Both the position numbers and the translations under genes were made by a program. The notes under the pieces are model-generated. The model ran no database searches. It saw nothing but the letters and a program-made list of their open reading frames with translations, and was not told the origin of the DNA. Shown here one piece after another: positions 1-7,040 of a stretch of DNA of 35,056 nucleotides (within the stretch, counting starts at the first letter, position 1; each line of letters opens with the position of its first letter). Source of the DNA: Mesorhizobium intechi (GTDB taxonomy: Bacteria; Pseudomonadota; Alphaproteobacteria; Rhizobiales; Rhizobiaceae); NCBI RefSeq assembly GCF_002879535.1, contig NZ_PNOT02000366.1:1-35056 (forward strand). Reading direction: 5' to 3'.

Positions 1-142
1 CCGCCTCGGCGATCAGCGTGCCGATATCGGCCTGCGGCGCGGCTGCTTCCGGCCTGTGCTCGGCCGCGGTCTGGGGCTGGCTGACGCGCGGCGCGCGCGT
101 GCCGAAATCAGGGAGAAGATCGAAAAGGGCTGCGGAGGCCAT
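1..142 (-). CDS. N-terminal fragment of an unidentified gene downstream of fliF (possibly FliH-like)
   Basis: An open frame starts with ATG at 142, three bases after the fliF stop codon, and leaves the window after 47 codons. The visible protein begins MASAALFDLLPDFGTRAP and continues with an Ala/Pro/Gln-rich stretch, then DIGTLIAEA. The tight spacing says it is co-transcribed and probably translationally coupled with fliF. No domain can be recognised in 47 residues. The export-ATPase partner FliH is otherwise missing from this locus and FliH N-termini are typically poorly conserved, so a FliH-like protein is one possibility. That is a guess from context, not from sequence. The opposite-strand open frames over this segment are Arg/Pro-rich shadows. 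Confidence 0.6.
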   Translation of the reverse strand, partial: MASAALFDLLPDFGTRAPRVSQPQTAAEHRPEAAAPQADIGTLIAEA

Positions 143-145
143 GGT

Positions 146-1795
146 TTACGCCGCGACTTCCTGGGCCGCCCATTTGCGCAGGATCTGCGCTGTGCGTTCC
201 TCGTTGAGGTCGACCATGCGGGCGAGCCGCTCCTGTGGCGCCGGCCTGATCTTCTGGCGTAGGTCATCGAGCGGATTGGCGCCCGGCCGCGAGCCTGGCA
301 AGGCGCCGATGGAGGCGCCCGCATCGGCGGAAGCAGCCGCGTCGGGCGTCGGCAGCGACCGCTGGACTTCATCGAAGTTCGGGCTAGGCAAAGCGGGCGT
401 CGCTTTTGCCGTCAGCGCGGCCGCCATCGGCCGCAGGCCGAAGAAGGCCACCAGGAACACCACGACGATGAAAGCGCCGGCGTTGATGAGCGTGCCGGCG
501 TGCTGGCCGATGGAATCCAGCATACCAGCCTGCGGGAGCGCTTCGCCGTCGAGCCCGTCGATGAATTCGACCGCCGAGACGTCGATGACGTCGCCACGCT
601 TGTCGTCGAGGCCGGTGGCCGACGTCACCATCTTCTGGATCTCGGCGACGCGCTTGGCGATCTGCTCCGGCGTCGCGTCCTTGCCCAGGATCGCCTTCAG
701 CCGGTCCTGGTTGACGACGACCGCGATCGACATCTTGGTGACGGTGTAGCCGTTGGAGACGGTGGCGATCTTCTTGGAGTTGATCTCGTAGTTGGTGATC
801 TCTTCCTTGCGGTCGTTCGCCGAGGTCGTTTGCGGACCCTCGGTGCTGGTCGCCTGGGTCTCCGGCAGGTTCTGCTCGACGCTGGCCGGGGTCGAGGCCT
901 GCTTCTGGTTGCTGTTCTCATTGGCGCGCACCGACTGCACCGAGCGTTCGACGCGCGAGTTCGGATCGAAAATGGTTTCTTCCGTCTGGCGGGTGTCGGT
1001 GTTGACCTCGGCCTTGACGCTGGCGCGGAAATTGTCAGGCCCGAGATAGGGCGCCAGCGCGCGGCGGATGTTGTCGCCGAGCTGCGCCTCGACCGTCTGC
1101 TCGACGCCAAGCGTGCGGGCCGCACTGGTGTTGGAGGGATCGTCGCCGGCGGCCAGCAGGTTGCCGTTGGAATCGAGCACCGTCACCTTGTCGGCCGACA
1201 GGCCAGGCACGGCGGCGGCGACGAGATGGCGGATCGACTGGGCGCTTTTCTCGGCGTCGATGCCGGCATAGCGGATGACCACCGATGCCGAAGGCTGCTG
1301 TTCGTCGCGACGGAAATTGGCGCGCTCGGACATGACGATGTGGACGCGAGCCGCCTTGATGCCTGATATGGACTGGATGGTGCGGGCGATCTCGCCTTCC
1401 AGCGCACGCACGCGGGTGATCTGCTGCATGAACGAGGTCAGGCCCATCGCCCCGACATTGTCGAACAGCTCGTAGCCGGCATTGGCGCTGGTCGGCAGGC
1501 CCTTTTCGGCAAGCAGCATGCGCGCCTGCGCCGTGGTGCCGGCCGGCACCAGGACCGAGGTTCCGTCGGCGCCGACGTCGAAGCCGATGCCCGCCTCGCC
1601 CAGCACCAGGCCGATCTGGTTCACGTCGGAGCGGTCGAGCCCGACATAGAGCGTGTCGTAGGCCGGGCGGTTGAGGTAGACCGAGGCGATGCCGATGACG
1701 CCCATCACCAGAACGGCGATGCCCGCCAGCATGGCGAGGCGCTTCACACCAAAACCGCGGAGATTCGAGATGATGCTCTGGATCTGTTCCGGCAC
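146..1795 (-). CDS. fliF: Flagellar MS-ring protein FliF
   Basis: This 549-residue protein builds the MS ring, the inner-membrane base of the flagellar basal body that holds the export gate and the FliG rotor. It has a transmembrane helix at about residues 19-41, the YscJ/FliF ring-building domains after it, a low-complexity Thr/Ser/Gln-rich periplasmic segment around residues 290-330, a second helix at about 437-454, and a C-terminal tail. The tail ends with an acidic, helical FliG-binding segment (VDLNEERTAQILRKW). Length fits rhizobial FliF. The start is GTG at 1795 with a GGGAG ribosome site about 10 nt upstream; no ATG is available nearby. It lies downstream of the flagellin terminator and so probably has its own promoter in the 130-nt gap. 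In Sinorhizobium meliloti fliF sits beside visN; here the two are about 19 kb apart. Confidence 0.97.
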   Translation of the reverse strand: MPEQIQSIISNLRGFGVKRLAMLAGIAVLVMGVIGIASVYLNRPAYDTLYVGLDRSDVNQIGLVLGEAGIGFDVGADGTSVLVPAGTTAQARMLLAEKGLPTSANAGYELFDNVGAMGLTSFMQQITRVRALEGEIARTIQSISGIKAARVHIVMSERANFRRDEQQPSASVVIRYAGIDAEKSAQSIRHLVAAAVPGLSADKVTVLDSNGNLLAAGDDPSNTSAARTLGVEQTVEAQLGDNIRRALAPYLGPDNFRASVKAEVNTDTRQTEETIFDPNSRVERSVQSVRANENSNQKQASTPASVEQNLPETQATSTEGPQTTSANDRKEEITNYEINSKKIATVSNGYTVTKMSIAVVVNQDRLKAILGKDATPEQIAKRVAEIQKMVTSATGLDDKRGDVIDVSAVEFIDGLDGEALPQAGMLDSIGQHAGTLINAGAFIVVVFLVAFFGLRPMAAALTAKATPALPSPNFDEVQRSLPTPDAAASADAGASIGALPGSRPGANPLDDLRQKIRPAPQERLARMVDLNEERTAQILRKWAAQEVAA

Positions 1796-1863
1796 GATAG
1801 AGCGACTCCCAACATGATTGTCCGCCGGAACACTAGCCCTCGAAGCTTGTGCGAAAATGAAAT

Positions 1864-1888
1864 CGGGCCGCGCTTACGGCGCGGCCCG
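1864..1888 (-). terminator. Rho-independent terminator of the first flagellin gene
   Basis: A perfect 10-bp GC-only stem (1864-1873 with 1879-1888) closes a 5-nt loop. On the minus strand it is followed by ATTTCATTTT. It lies 37 nt after the flagellin stop codon at 1926. Its stem core is the same as in the terminator of the second flagellin gene. Confidence 0.8.
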
Positions 1889-1925
1889 CGAATTGAAAGT
1901 AGAGTATCGGTCAGCTATGGCTGGA

Positions 1926-2996
1926 CTAACCGTTCTTGAACAGCGACAGGATCGACTGCGAGGAGCTGTTGGCGATCGACAGCGACTGGATGCCGAGTTG
2001 TTGCTGAACCTGCAGCGCCTGCAGGCGGGTCGATTCCTTGTTCATGTCGGCATCGACAAGCTGGCCGACGCCGCGGTCGATGGAGTCCATCAAGCTCTGC
2101 GTGAAGGTTTTCTGGAGATCGATGCTGCTCTTGGCCGAACCGAGGATAGTTGCCTGGTCGGTCAGCTGGCTCATCACCTTGTCGATCTTACCAACCATCT
2201 GCGTGATGATGTCGTCGGTCACGCCTGCTGCCGTGATGTCGAGATTGAAGGCGGAAACGTTGTCGATCCTGGGGACCACCGCACCCGCGGCTGTCTGGCC
2301 AGCGGTGTTGGCGGCGATATCCGTGCCACCGCCGGCGATCGCAGCCGCATAGGCTGCATCGTACAGGCCCTGAGCCGCTGCCGTCGAATAGACCGAAGTC
2401 TGGCGGTCGAGCGTGCCGTAGTTCTTGACGTCGGTGGCGAGGCCGGAATCGAACAGCTTGGTGCTCTCGATGTTGATGTCGATCGTTCCCAGCGAGATCG
2501 CGCCTGACGAGGAGCGGTTGAAAGAGGCGACGATCTTGGCATCAGGCTGAACGCCGTCATTGGGCGCCGCGACCTGCGTTGAGGTCACCGACAGGAAATT
2601 CGAGCCGGAGAAGGTAGCGGCATCGGCGAAGGACTTCATCTGAGCCTGAAGGGCGGTGATTTCGGTCTGCGTCTTTGCCTTGGCGGCATCTGTTTGCCCG
2701 ACGGTGGAAAGCAGCTTGGTCTTGATCTTGCCGATCGTATCCAGCGCATTGTTCATGCCGGTGTAGGCGGTGTCGACTTTCGAGGCGCCGAGACCGAGCG
2801 CGTCCTGCACCGTCGACAGCGCCTGGTTGTCCGAACGCATCGTCGTGGCGATCGACCAGTAAGCGGCGTTGTCGGCGGCCTCGGAGACCCTGTAGCCGGT
2901 GGAGATGCGGGCCTGTGTGTGCTCAAGCGATTTGCTGGTGGCGTTAAGGCTTTGAAGTGCGGTCAACGCCGCAGCGTTTGTCATGATGCTCGCCAA
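1926..2996 (-). CDS. fla: Flagellin (first copy, TTG start)
   Basis: This is a 356-residue subunit of the flagellar filament, exported by the flagellar type III apparatus. The conserved N-terminal D0/D1 region (TNAAALTALQSLN, DNAAYWSIATTMRSDNQALS) and C-terminal region (SSIDLQKTFTQSLMDSIDRG, ending in SILSLFKNG) are nearly identical to the neighbouring flagellin. The central region is longer and differs. I place the start at TTG 2996: this gives LASIMTN, aligning with MSSIMTN of the paralogue, and an AAGGAG ribosome site lies 8 nt upstream. The open frame extends to an ATG at 3128, but the extra 44 residues are Arg/Gly-rich and unlike any flagellin N-terminus. The gene has its own leader hairpin, terminator and CtrA-like sites upstream, so it is probably expressed separately from the second copy. 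Confidence 0.96.
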   Translation of the reverse strand: MASIMTNAAALTALQSLNATSKSLEHTQARISTGYRVSEAADNAAYWSIATTMRSDNQALSTVQDALGLGASKVDTAYTGMNNALDTIGKIKTKLLSTVGQTDAAKAKTQTEITALQAQMKSFADAATFSGSNFLSVTSTQVAAPNDGVQPDAKIVASFNRSSSGAISLGTIDINIESTKLFDSGLATDVKNYGTLDRQTSVYSTAAAQGLYDAAYAAAIAGGGTDIAANTAGQTAAGAVVPRIDNVSAFNLDITAAGVTDDIITQMVGKIDKVMSQLTDQATILGSAKSSIDLQKTFTQSLMDSIDRGVGQLVDADMNKESTRLQALQVQQQLGIQSLSIANSSSQSILSLFKNG

Positions 2997-3017
2997 GAAA
3001 CTCGCTCCTTTTTCCAG

Positions 3018-3040
3018 GCCGGTCTTTCTCGAAAGCCGGC
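3018..3040 (-). promoter_or_regulatory. Leader hairpin of the first flagellin mRNA
   Basis: An imperfect inverted repeat (GCCGG-T-CTTT, loop CTCG, AAAG-CCGGC) lies 21 nt upstream of the TTG start, just before the ribosome site. The second flagellin has a hairpin in the corresponding place, and both leaders share AAAGACC followed by an A-rich stretch. In Caulobacter the regulator FlbT binds the flagellin 5' leader; a similar role here is an inference. Confidence 0.45.
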
Positions 3041-3116
3041 ATTGCCCTCGCGAGCCGCGGCCCGCCCGTCGATTGCGCCGTCCCGACCGGGGCGATTCGC
3101 CAATCCGTTGTAAGCT

Positions 3117-3124
3117 ATGGTTAA
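3117..3124 (-). promoter_or_regulatory. TTAACCAT site (CtrA half-site match) upstream of flagellin
   Basis: On the minus strand these bases read TTAACCAT, the 8-mer half-site reported for alphaproteobacterial CtrA. It lies 121 nt upstream of the flagellin start and is part of a perfect GGTTAACC palindrome (3119-3126). A second copy lies 24 bp further away. Confidence 0.45.
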
Positions 3125-3140
3125 CCATGACTAGCGTGTT

Positions 3141-3159
3141 ATGGTTAACGGCCTGTTAA
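3141..3159 (-). promoter_or_regulatory. Putative CtrA box, TTAA-N7-TTAA
   Basis: TTAA at 3145-3148 and TTAA at 3156-3159 are separated by exactly seven bases, the consensus spacing of the CtrA response regulator site. The inner half is extended to TTAACCAT on the minus strand (3141-3148). It lies about 150 bp upstream of the first flagellin start, in the intergenic space after the terminator of the second flagellin. TTAA is uncommon in this GC-rich sequence, so four copies within 60 bp stand out. No transcription start is known here. Confidence 0.55.
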
Positions 3160-3214
3160 AGGCTCGCTTTCGAGGGTTAAGAAACAAGGGTTGCGCGGGG
3201 CTGGAGCAAACGCA

Positions 3215-3245
3215 AAACGGGCCGCGCTTTTGGCGCGGCCCGTTT
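3215..3245 (-). terminator. Rho-independent terminator of the second flagellin gene
   Basis: A perfect 13-bp stem (3215-3227 with 3233-3245) has a GC core, AAA/TTT outer ends and a 5-nt loop. On the minus strand it ends in GTTTTGCG, giving the usual U-tract. It begins 25 nt after the flagellin stop codon. Its GC core matches the terminator of the other flagellin, as expected if gene and terminator were duplicated together. Confidence 0.88.
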
Positions 3246-3269
3246 GTCTTGTCTGGTCTGCTGGGGCGA

Positions 3270-4256
3270 TCAGCCGCGGAAGAGCGACAGGATCGACTGC
3301 GACGAGCCGTTGGCGATCGAAAGCGCCTGCACGCCGAGCTGCTGCTGGACCTGCAGGGCCTGGAGGCGGGTCGATTCCTTGTTCATGTCGGCATCGACAA
3401 GCTGGCCGACACCACGATCGATGGAGTCCATCAGGCTCTGCGTGAAGGTCTTCTGCAGGTCGATGGAGCTCTTGGCGGCGCCGAGCTTGGTGGCGGCGGT
3501 CGTCATGTCCTTGAGCGCGGCGTCGACGACGGTCATCATCTGAGAGATCTGAGCGTCGCTGGCGGCCGTGCCACCTGTGGAGATGGACAGGGTGGCCACC
3601 GAATAGGTATCGCCGGCAGCGGGAGCCGCACCAAGGGTCGGGGCCTGTGCAGTGGTGGTTGCAGCGCCAGTGGTGCCGAGGCGGGCCGTGTCGAGGATGC
3701 CCTTGGCGGTCGGCGCGGCGCCGGCGTCATAGAGCTTGATGCTTTCGACGTTGATATCGATCGTCGAGAGCGAAACCGCTCCGGTGGAGCTGCGGTTGAA
3801 GGCCGAAACGACCTTGACGTCGGCGGCCGTGCCCGAAGCGGTGGACACCGACAGCATGTTGGTGCCGGAGAACGTCGCGGAATCGGCGTAACCCTTCAGC
3901 TGTGCTTGAAGGGCGGCGATTTCGACCTGGGTCTTTTCCTTGGCTGCGTCGGTCTGACCGTAGGACCCGGTCAGCTTCTGCTGGATCGCGTTGATGGTGG
4001 TGATGGCGCTGTTCATGCCGGTGTAGGCGGTGTCGACTTTCGAAGCGCCGAGGCCGAGCGAGTCCGAGACGGTGGACATGGCCTGGTTGTCGGAGCGCAT
4101 CGTGGTGGCGATCGACCAGTAGGCGGCGTTGTCCGAGGCCTGAGAAACGCGATAGCCCGTGGAGATGCGGGCCTGGGTGGTGGAGAGGTTGTTCTGGGTG
4201 GCGTTGAGGCTCTGCAGGGCCGTCAATGCGGCGCTGTTCGTCATGATACTCGACAT
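3270..4256 (-). CDS. fla: Flagellin (second copy, next to fliP)
   Basis: This 328-residue flagellin has the same conserved ends as the first copy (TNSAALTALQSLN at the start, SILSLFRG at the end) and a shorter, Thr/Ala/Gly-rich central region that forms the outer, variable domain. It starts at ATG 4256 behind an AAGGTAAGAG ribosome site. Close similarity of the ends and the shared terminator show that the pair arose by tandem duplication. Rhizobia build filaments from several flagellins, so both copies may be used. In S. meliloti a flagellin also follows fliP, which supports calling this the flaA position; individual lettering cannot be settled from one window. Confidence 0.97.
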   Translation of the reverse strand: MSSIMTNSAALTALQSLNATQNNLSTTQARISTGYRVSQASDNAAYWSIATTMRSDNQAMSTVSDSLGLGASKVDTAYTGMNSAITTINAIQQKLTGSYGQTDAAKEKTQVEIAALQAQLKGYADSATFSGTNMLSVSTASGTAADVKVVSAFNRSSTGAVSLSTIDINVESIKLYDAGAAPTAKGILDTARLGTTGAATTTAQAPTLGAAPAAGDTYSVATLSISTGGTAASDAQISQMMTVVDAALKDMTTAATKLGAAKSSIDLQKTFTQSLMDSIDRGVGQLVDADMNKESTRLQALQVQQQLGVQALSIANGSSQSILSLFRG

Positions 4257-4291
4257 GGCTACTCTTACCTTGTTTTTACAGGTCTTTTTGA

Positions 4292-4312
4292 CATACCGGC
4301 ATGTCCGGTATG
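4292..4312 (-). promoter_or_regulatory. Leader hairpin of the second flagellin mRNA
   Basis: A perfect 8-bp inverted repeat (CATACCGG, 5-nt loop, CCGGTATG) ends 35 nt before the start codon. It is followed on the minus strand by TCAAAAAGACCTG and the A-rich ribosome-site region, as in the leader of the first flagellin. Candidate mRNA-stability or FlbT-responsive element by analogy only. Confidence 0.45.
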
Positions 4313-4454
4313 ACGGAGCGGCATCATGCCAATGACCGTTGCGTTTGGGTCACCCGCCATCTGCGAGCGACTATGGCGGCGAGTTCCTACCAAAGGGCTA
4401 AATCGGACGGTTAATCGAAAATAATTCGAGAAATAATCGACCATGTCCGGGGCA

Positions 4455-4475
4455 CTGCCCGGTTCTGTCGGGCAG
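4455..4475 (-). terminator. Weak hairpin downstream of fliP, possible end of the large flagellar operon
   Basis: A 7-bp inverted repeat (CTGCCCG / CGGGCAG, 7-nt loop) lies 28 nt after the fliP stop codon. No T-run follows on the minus strand, so it is not a convincing intrinsic terminator. The rest of 4257-4502 holds AT-richer DNA with one TTAACCG sequence (4409-4414 region), probably part of the flagellin promoter. Confidence 0.3.
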
Positions 4476-4502
4476 ATGCGGTTTCGGGCCGGGAACGCGA
4501 GG

Positions 4503-5234
4503 TCAGGTGAAGGAGCGCACCAGACTGCCGACCAGCAGGTTCCAGCCGTCGATCAGGACAAAGAACAGGATCTTGAACGGCAGTGACACAACGGTGGGCG
4601 GTAGCATCATCATGCCCATCGCCATGGTGATTGTAGCGACGATCAGGTCGATGACCAGGAATGGCAGCACGATGAGGAAGCCGATCTCGAAGCCGCGGCG
4701 GATCTCGGAGATCATGAAGGCGGGCACCAGGATGCGCAGGTCGACCGTCTCCTTGGCAACGACCTGGCCGCGCTCGCGGGCTAGATCGGCGAAAAGGTCG
4801 AAATCCTTGTCGCGCACATTGTGCAGCATGAAGGTGCGGAACGGATCCGAGATCTTCTCGAAGGCCTCCGTCTGGCTGATCTGGTTGTCCATCAACGGCT
4901 TGACGCCGGTGTTCCAGGCCTGATCGAAGGTCGGCGCCATGACATAGAAGGTCATGAACAGCGACAGCGAAATGAGAATGAGGTTCGCCGGTGTCGACTG
5001 CAGGCCGATGCCGGCGCGCAGGATCGAGAAGGCGATGACGAAACGGGTGAAGCTGGTCACCATGATCAGCAACCCGGGCGCCACCGACAGCACGGTCAGC
5101 AGGCCGAACATCTGGATGATGTAGCCGACGGTGGTGCCGTCGGCCTTGCCGATGCCGCCCAGGTCCAGCTGCTGCGCCGCCGCGACGGAGGTGGCGGCGC
5201 CGATCAGCGCCGCGGCGAGAAGGAACTTCTTCAT
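4503..5234 (-). CDS. fliP: Flagellar export-gate protein FliP
   Basis: FliP forms, with FliQ and FliR, the core channel of the flagellar type III export gate inside the MS ring. The 243-residue protein has a cleavable signal peptide (MKKFLLAAALIGAATSVAAA, cut near residue 20), two N-terminal membrane helices (TVLSVAPGLLIMVTSFTRFV and the following segment), a soluble middle part, and two C-terminal helices with the conserved MGMMMLPPTVVSLPFKILFF region. It overlaps the end of fliL by 4 nt (ATGA). It is the last gene of the large minus-strand operon; fliQ and fliR are not in this window. Confidence 0.97.
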   Translation of the reverse strand: MKKFLLAAALIGAATSVAAAQQLDLGGIGKADGTTVGYIIQMFGLLTVLSVAPGLLIMVTSFTRFVIAFSILRAGIGLQSTPANLILISLSLFMTFYVMAPTFDQAWNTGVKPLMDNQISQTEAFEKISDPFRTFMLHNVRDKDFDLFADLARERGQVVAKETVDLRILVPAFMISEIRRGFEIGFLIVLPFLVIDLIVATITMAMGMMMLPPTVVSLPFKILFFVLIDGWNLLVGSLVRSFT

Positions 5235-5725
5235 TCGAGCAGCAATGTCCTGATGAGAACCTGTTTGGCGTGCCCCTGGCTGCGGATCGAGGCGCGTTCC
5301 TCGATATCGGCTTTCAGGTGCTGGTAACCGCTCGCGCCCTCGACCTGGTGCATCTTCAGCGTACGCACGAAGGCCAGAAGGTCCTGATGGATGTCCTCCG
5401 TCATCGCCGGCGGCTGCGGCGCGTCGTAGACCACGGATACTTCCATCCTGATCCAGGTGTCGGCGGGTGAGGCGATATTGGTGGTGATCGGCGCGAGCGT
5501 GACAAGCGTCGGTCCCGTGCCAGGCTGCTGCGCAGCAGCGGGTTCGGCGACCTTGCCCTGATTTTCAGGTGCGGCCGGCACCGATGACGGTCCGCCGGCG
5601 CCCTTGAGATAGCCGCCGGACATCCAGCCCATGCCGATGGCGGCGGCCGTCACCACCAGCAGCATGACGCCCTGAATCACGAGGGATGGACCCTTGCGAG
5701 GCTGGAGTTGTTCGACATTGGCCAC
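5231..5725 (-). CDS. fliL: Flagellar basal-body-associated protein FliL
   Basis: FliL is a single-pass inner-membrane protein that surrounds the stator and supports torque. This 164-residue protein has a basic N-terminus, one helix at about residues 16-37, a Pro/Ala/Gln-rich linker, and a periplasmic domain with the family features TWIRMEVSVVYD and, near the end, DIEERASIRSQGHAKQVLIR. The start is GTG at 5725; GGAG lies upstream and no ATG is close. It follows flgH after 20 nt and overlaps fliP by 4 nt. Confidence 0.93.
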   Translation of the reverse strand: MANVEQLQPRKGPSLVIQGVMLLVVTAAAIGMGWMSGGYLKGAGGPSSVPAAPENQGKVAEPAAAQQPGTGPTLVTLAPITTNIASPADTWIRMEVSVVYDAPQPPAMTEDIHQDLLAFVRTLKMHQVEGASGYQHLKADIEERASIRSQGHAKQVLIRTLLLE

Positions 5726-5745
5726 GGCGCCTTGTTCTCCAATCC

Positions 5746-6453
5746 CTAGAACGGAAGAACCTGGTCGAGAACCTGCTGGCCATAGGCCGGCTGCTGGATC
5801 TCGGTGATGCGGCCGCGCCCGCCATAAGAAATGCGCGCCTCCGCGATGCGTTCGTAGGGGATCGTGTTCTCGGCGCCAATATCGGCCGGCCGCACGATGC
5901 CGGCGATGGTCAGAACCCTCAGCTCGGCGTTGACGCGCACTTCCTGCGACCCCGTGATCATCAGATTGCCGTTCGGCAAGACATCGGTGACGATAGCCGC
6001 GACGTTGAGTTCAAGCGTTTCCGATCGCTTTATCTCGCCATCGGCCGTAGTGTCCGTGGCGGAGTTGAGCGTGCCAGCACCCTTGCCGGCGGTGCTCAAC
6101 TTGTCCCATTGGGCGCTGATGTCGAAGCCGAGCTTGCGGTTGGCGGTGCGGCTCCTGTCATTCTGGTTCTTGAAATTGGCGCGGTCGTTGATCTTGATCT
6201 TGACGGTCAGGATGTCGCCCTGCGAGAGCGCGCGGGGATCGGTGAAGAGGCGGCTCTGGCGATCGTCCCACAGCGAGAACTTCTTCACCGGTGCCCGAGG
6301 CGGCTCGGGGTATTTATACAGGGAAGACGTGTTGCCGCCGTCAATGCCCGAGCCAACCGGCGACAGCGACGGTTCCTTGCCGACTTCCCTGAGGTTGGTG
6401 CCGCAGCCGGACAACACTGCCACCGCGCACAGGATGAGCGTTCTGCGGATCAT
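5746..6453 (-). CDS. flgH: Flagellar L-ring lipoprotein FlgH
   Basis: FlgH builds the L ring, the bushing of the flagellar rod in the outer membrane. The 235-residue precursor has a lipoprotein signal with lipobox L14-S-G-C17, so mature protein starts at Cys17. Typical FlgH segments follow: SLWDDRQSRLFTDPRALSQG, DILTVKIKINDRANFKNQN and, near the C-terminus, RPADIGAENTIPYERIAEAR with ISYGGRG. Its start overlaps the stop of motE (ATGA). P-ring, L-ring and MotE genes being adjacent is the usual rhizobial arrangement. Confidence 0.97.
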   Translation of the reverse strand: MIRRTLILCAVAVLSGCGTNLREVGKEPSLSPVGSGIDGGNTSSLYKYPEPPRAPVKKFSLWDDRQSRLFTDPRALSQGDILTVKIKINDRANFKNQNDRSRTANRKLGFDISAQWDKLSTAGKGAGTLNSATDTTADGEIKRSETLELNVAAIVTDVLPNGNLMITGSQEVRVNAELRVLTIAGIVRPADIGAENTIPYERIAEARISYGGRGRITEIQQPAYGQQVLDQVLPF

Positions 6454-7037
6454 GACGGATCTACCCTTCGGGCTGCGCTGGCCATGATGCCGGTGAGCGT
6501 CGCCGCCGCCTTCTGGTCCATTTCGTTGAGAATGACACTGGCCTTGCGTGAATCGAGCTTCATCAGGATGGCCGCGGCCAGATCGGCGTTGACAATCGCC
6601 AGGCGTTCGGCCGCCGCATCGGGCTTCATGCCGGCATAGATCTTGACGACGCCGTCCTCGGCCCGGGCCAGGAACACTTCACGCCGCTTCAGCCAGGTCT
6701 CGTATTCGGCCTTCTTGGCATCCAGCGCTTTCATGCGCTCGTCGATGCCGGCCTGCAGCTGCTTCAATTCCTCGGCCTGCAAGGCATAGCGACGGTCGCG
6801 GGCGGCATCGGCGATGTTGGAGCAAAAGCGCTCGATCTCGCTCTGGTCGGGCGCCTTCTCCCGCGCCAGTTGCTGCGGTGCCACCGCGGGCTGCGCTCCG
6901 GGCAGAACCTGGCGAACGACGTCCTCGCCATGTGCGCCGCCGGTGGCGACGGCCATGGCCGCGAGAGCCGCGGCCGCGAACTGGATTGCGCGGGAGGAAC
7001 GCCTTTCGTGGGATGAGAGTGAGGGGATCATCGGCAT
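6450..7037 (-). CDS. motE: MotE, periplasmic chaperone for the motility protein MotC
   Basis: The 195-residue protein has an N-terminal signal sequence (hydrophobic Ala-rich segment at about 18-36), a central charged coiled coil (about 65-120) and a C-terminal MgtE-N-like helical domain (DAAAERLAIVNADLAAAILM and the following repeats). In S. meliloti, MotE sits between flgI and flgH and acts as a chaperone for MotC; it works as a disulphide-linked dimer. The single cysteine here, Cys72 at the start of the coiled coil, could serve that role. The flgI stop lies 4 nt upstream of the start and the flgH start overlaps the stop. motC is not in the window. Confidence 0.85.
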   Translation of the reverse strand: MPMIPSLSSHERRSSRAIQFAAAALAAMAVATGGAHGEDVVRQVLPGAQPAVAPQQLAREKAPDQSEIERFCSNIADAARDRRYALQAEELKQLQAGIDERMKALDAKKAEYETWLKRREVFLARAEDGVVKIYAGMKPDAAAERLAIVNADLAAAILMKLDSRKASVILNEMDQKAAATLTGIMASAARRVDPS

Positions 7038-7040
7038 CGC

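Noticed and set aside
13..749. Overlapping frames on both strands at the left edge
   Set aside because: Arg/Ser/Pro-rich shadows of fliF and of the gene that starts at 142.
2997..3128. Flagellin start at ATG 3128
   Set aside because: Would add 44 Arg/Gly-rich residues, read through the leader hairpin and abut the CtrA-like sites; flagellins begin near MxSIMTN.
3141..4313. Plus-strand open frame (390 codons) opposite the second flagellin
   Set aside because: Gly/Arg/Val-rich shadow; the minus strand encodes an unmistakable flagellin.
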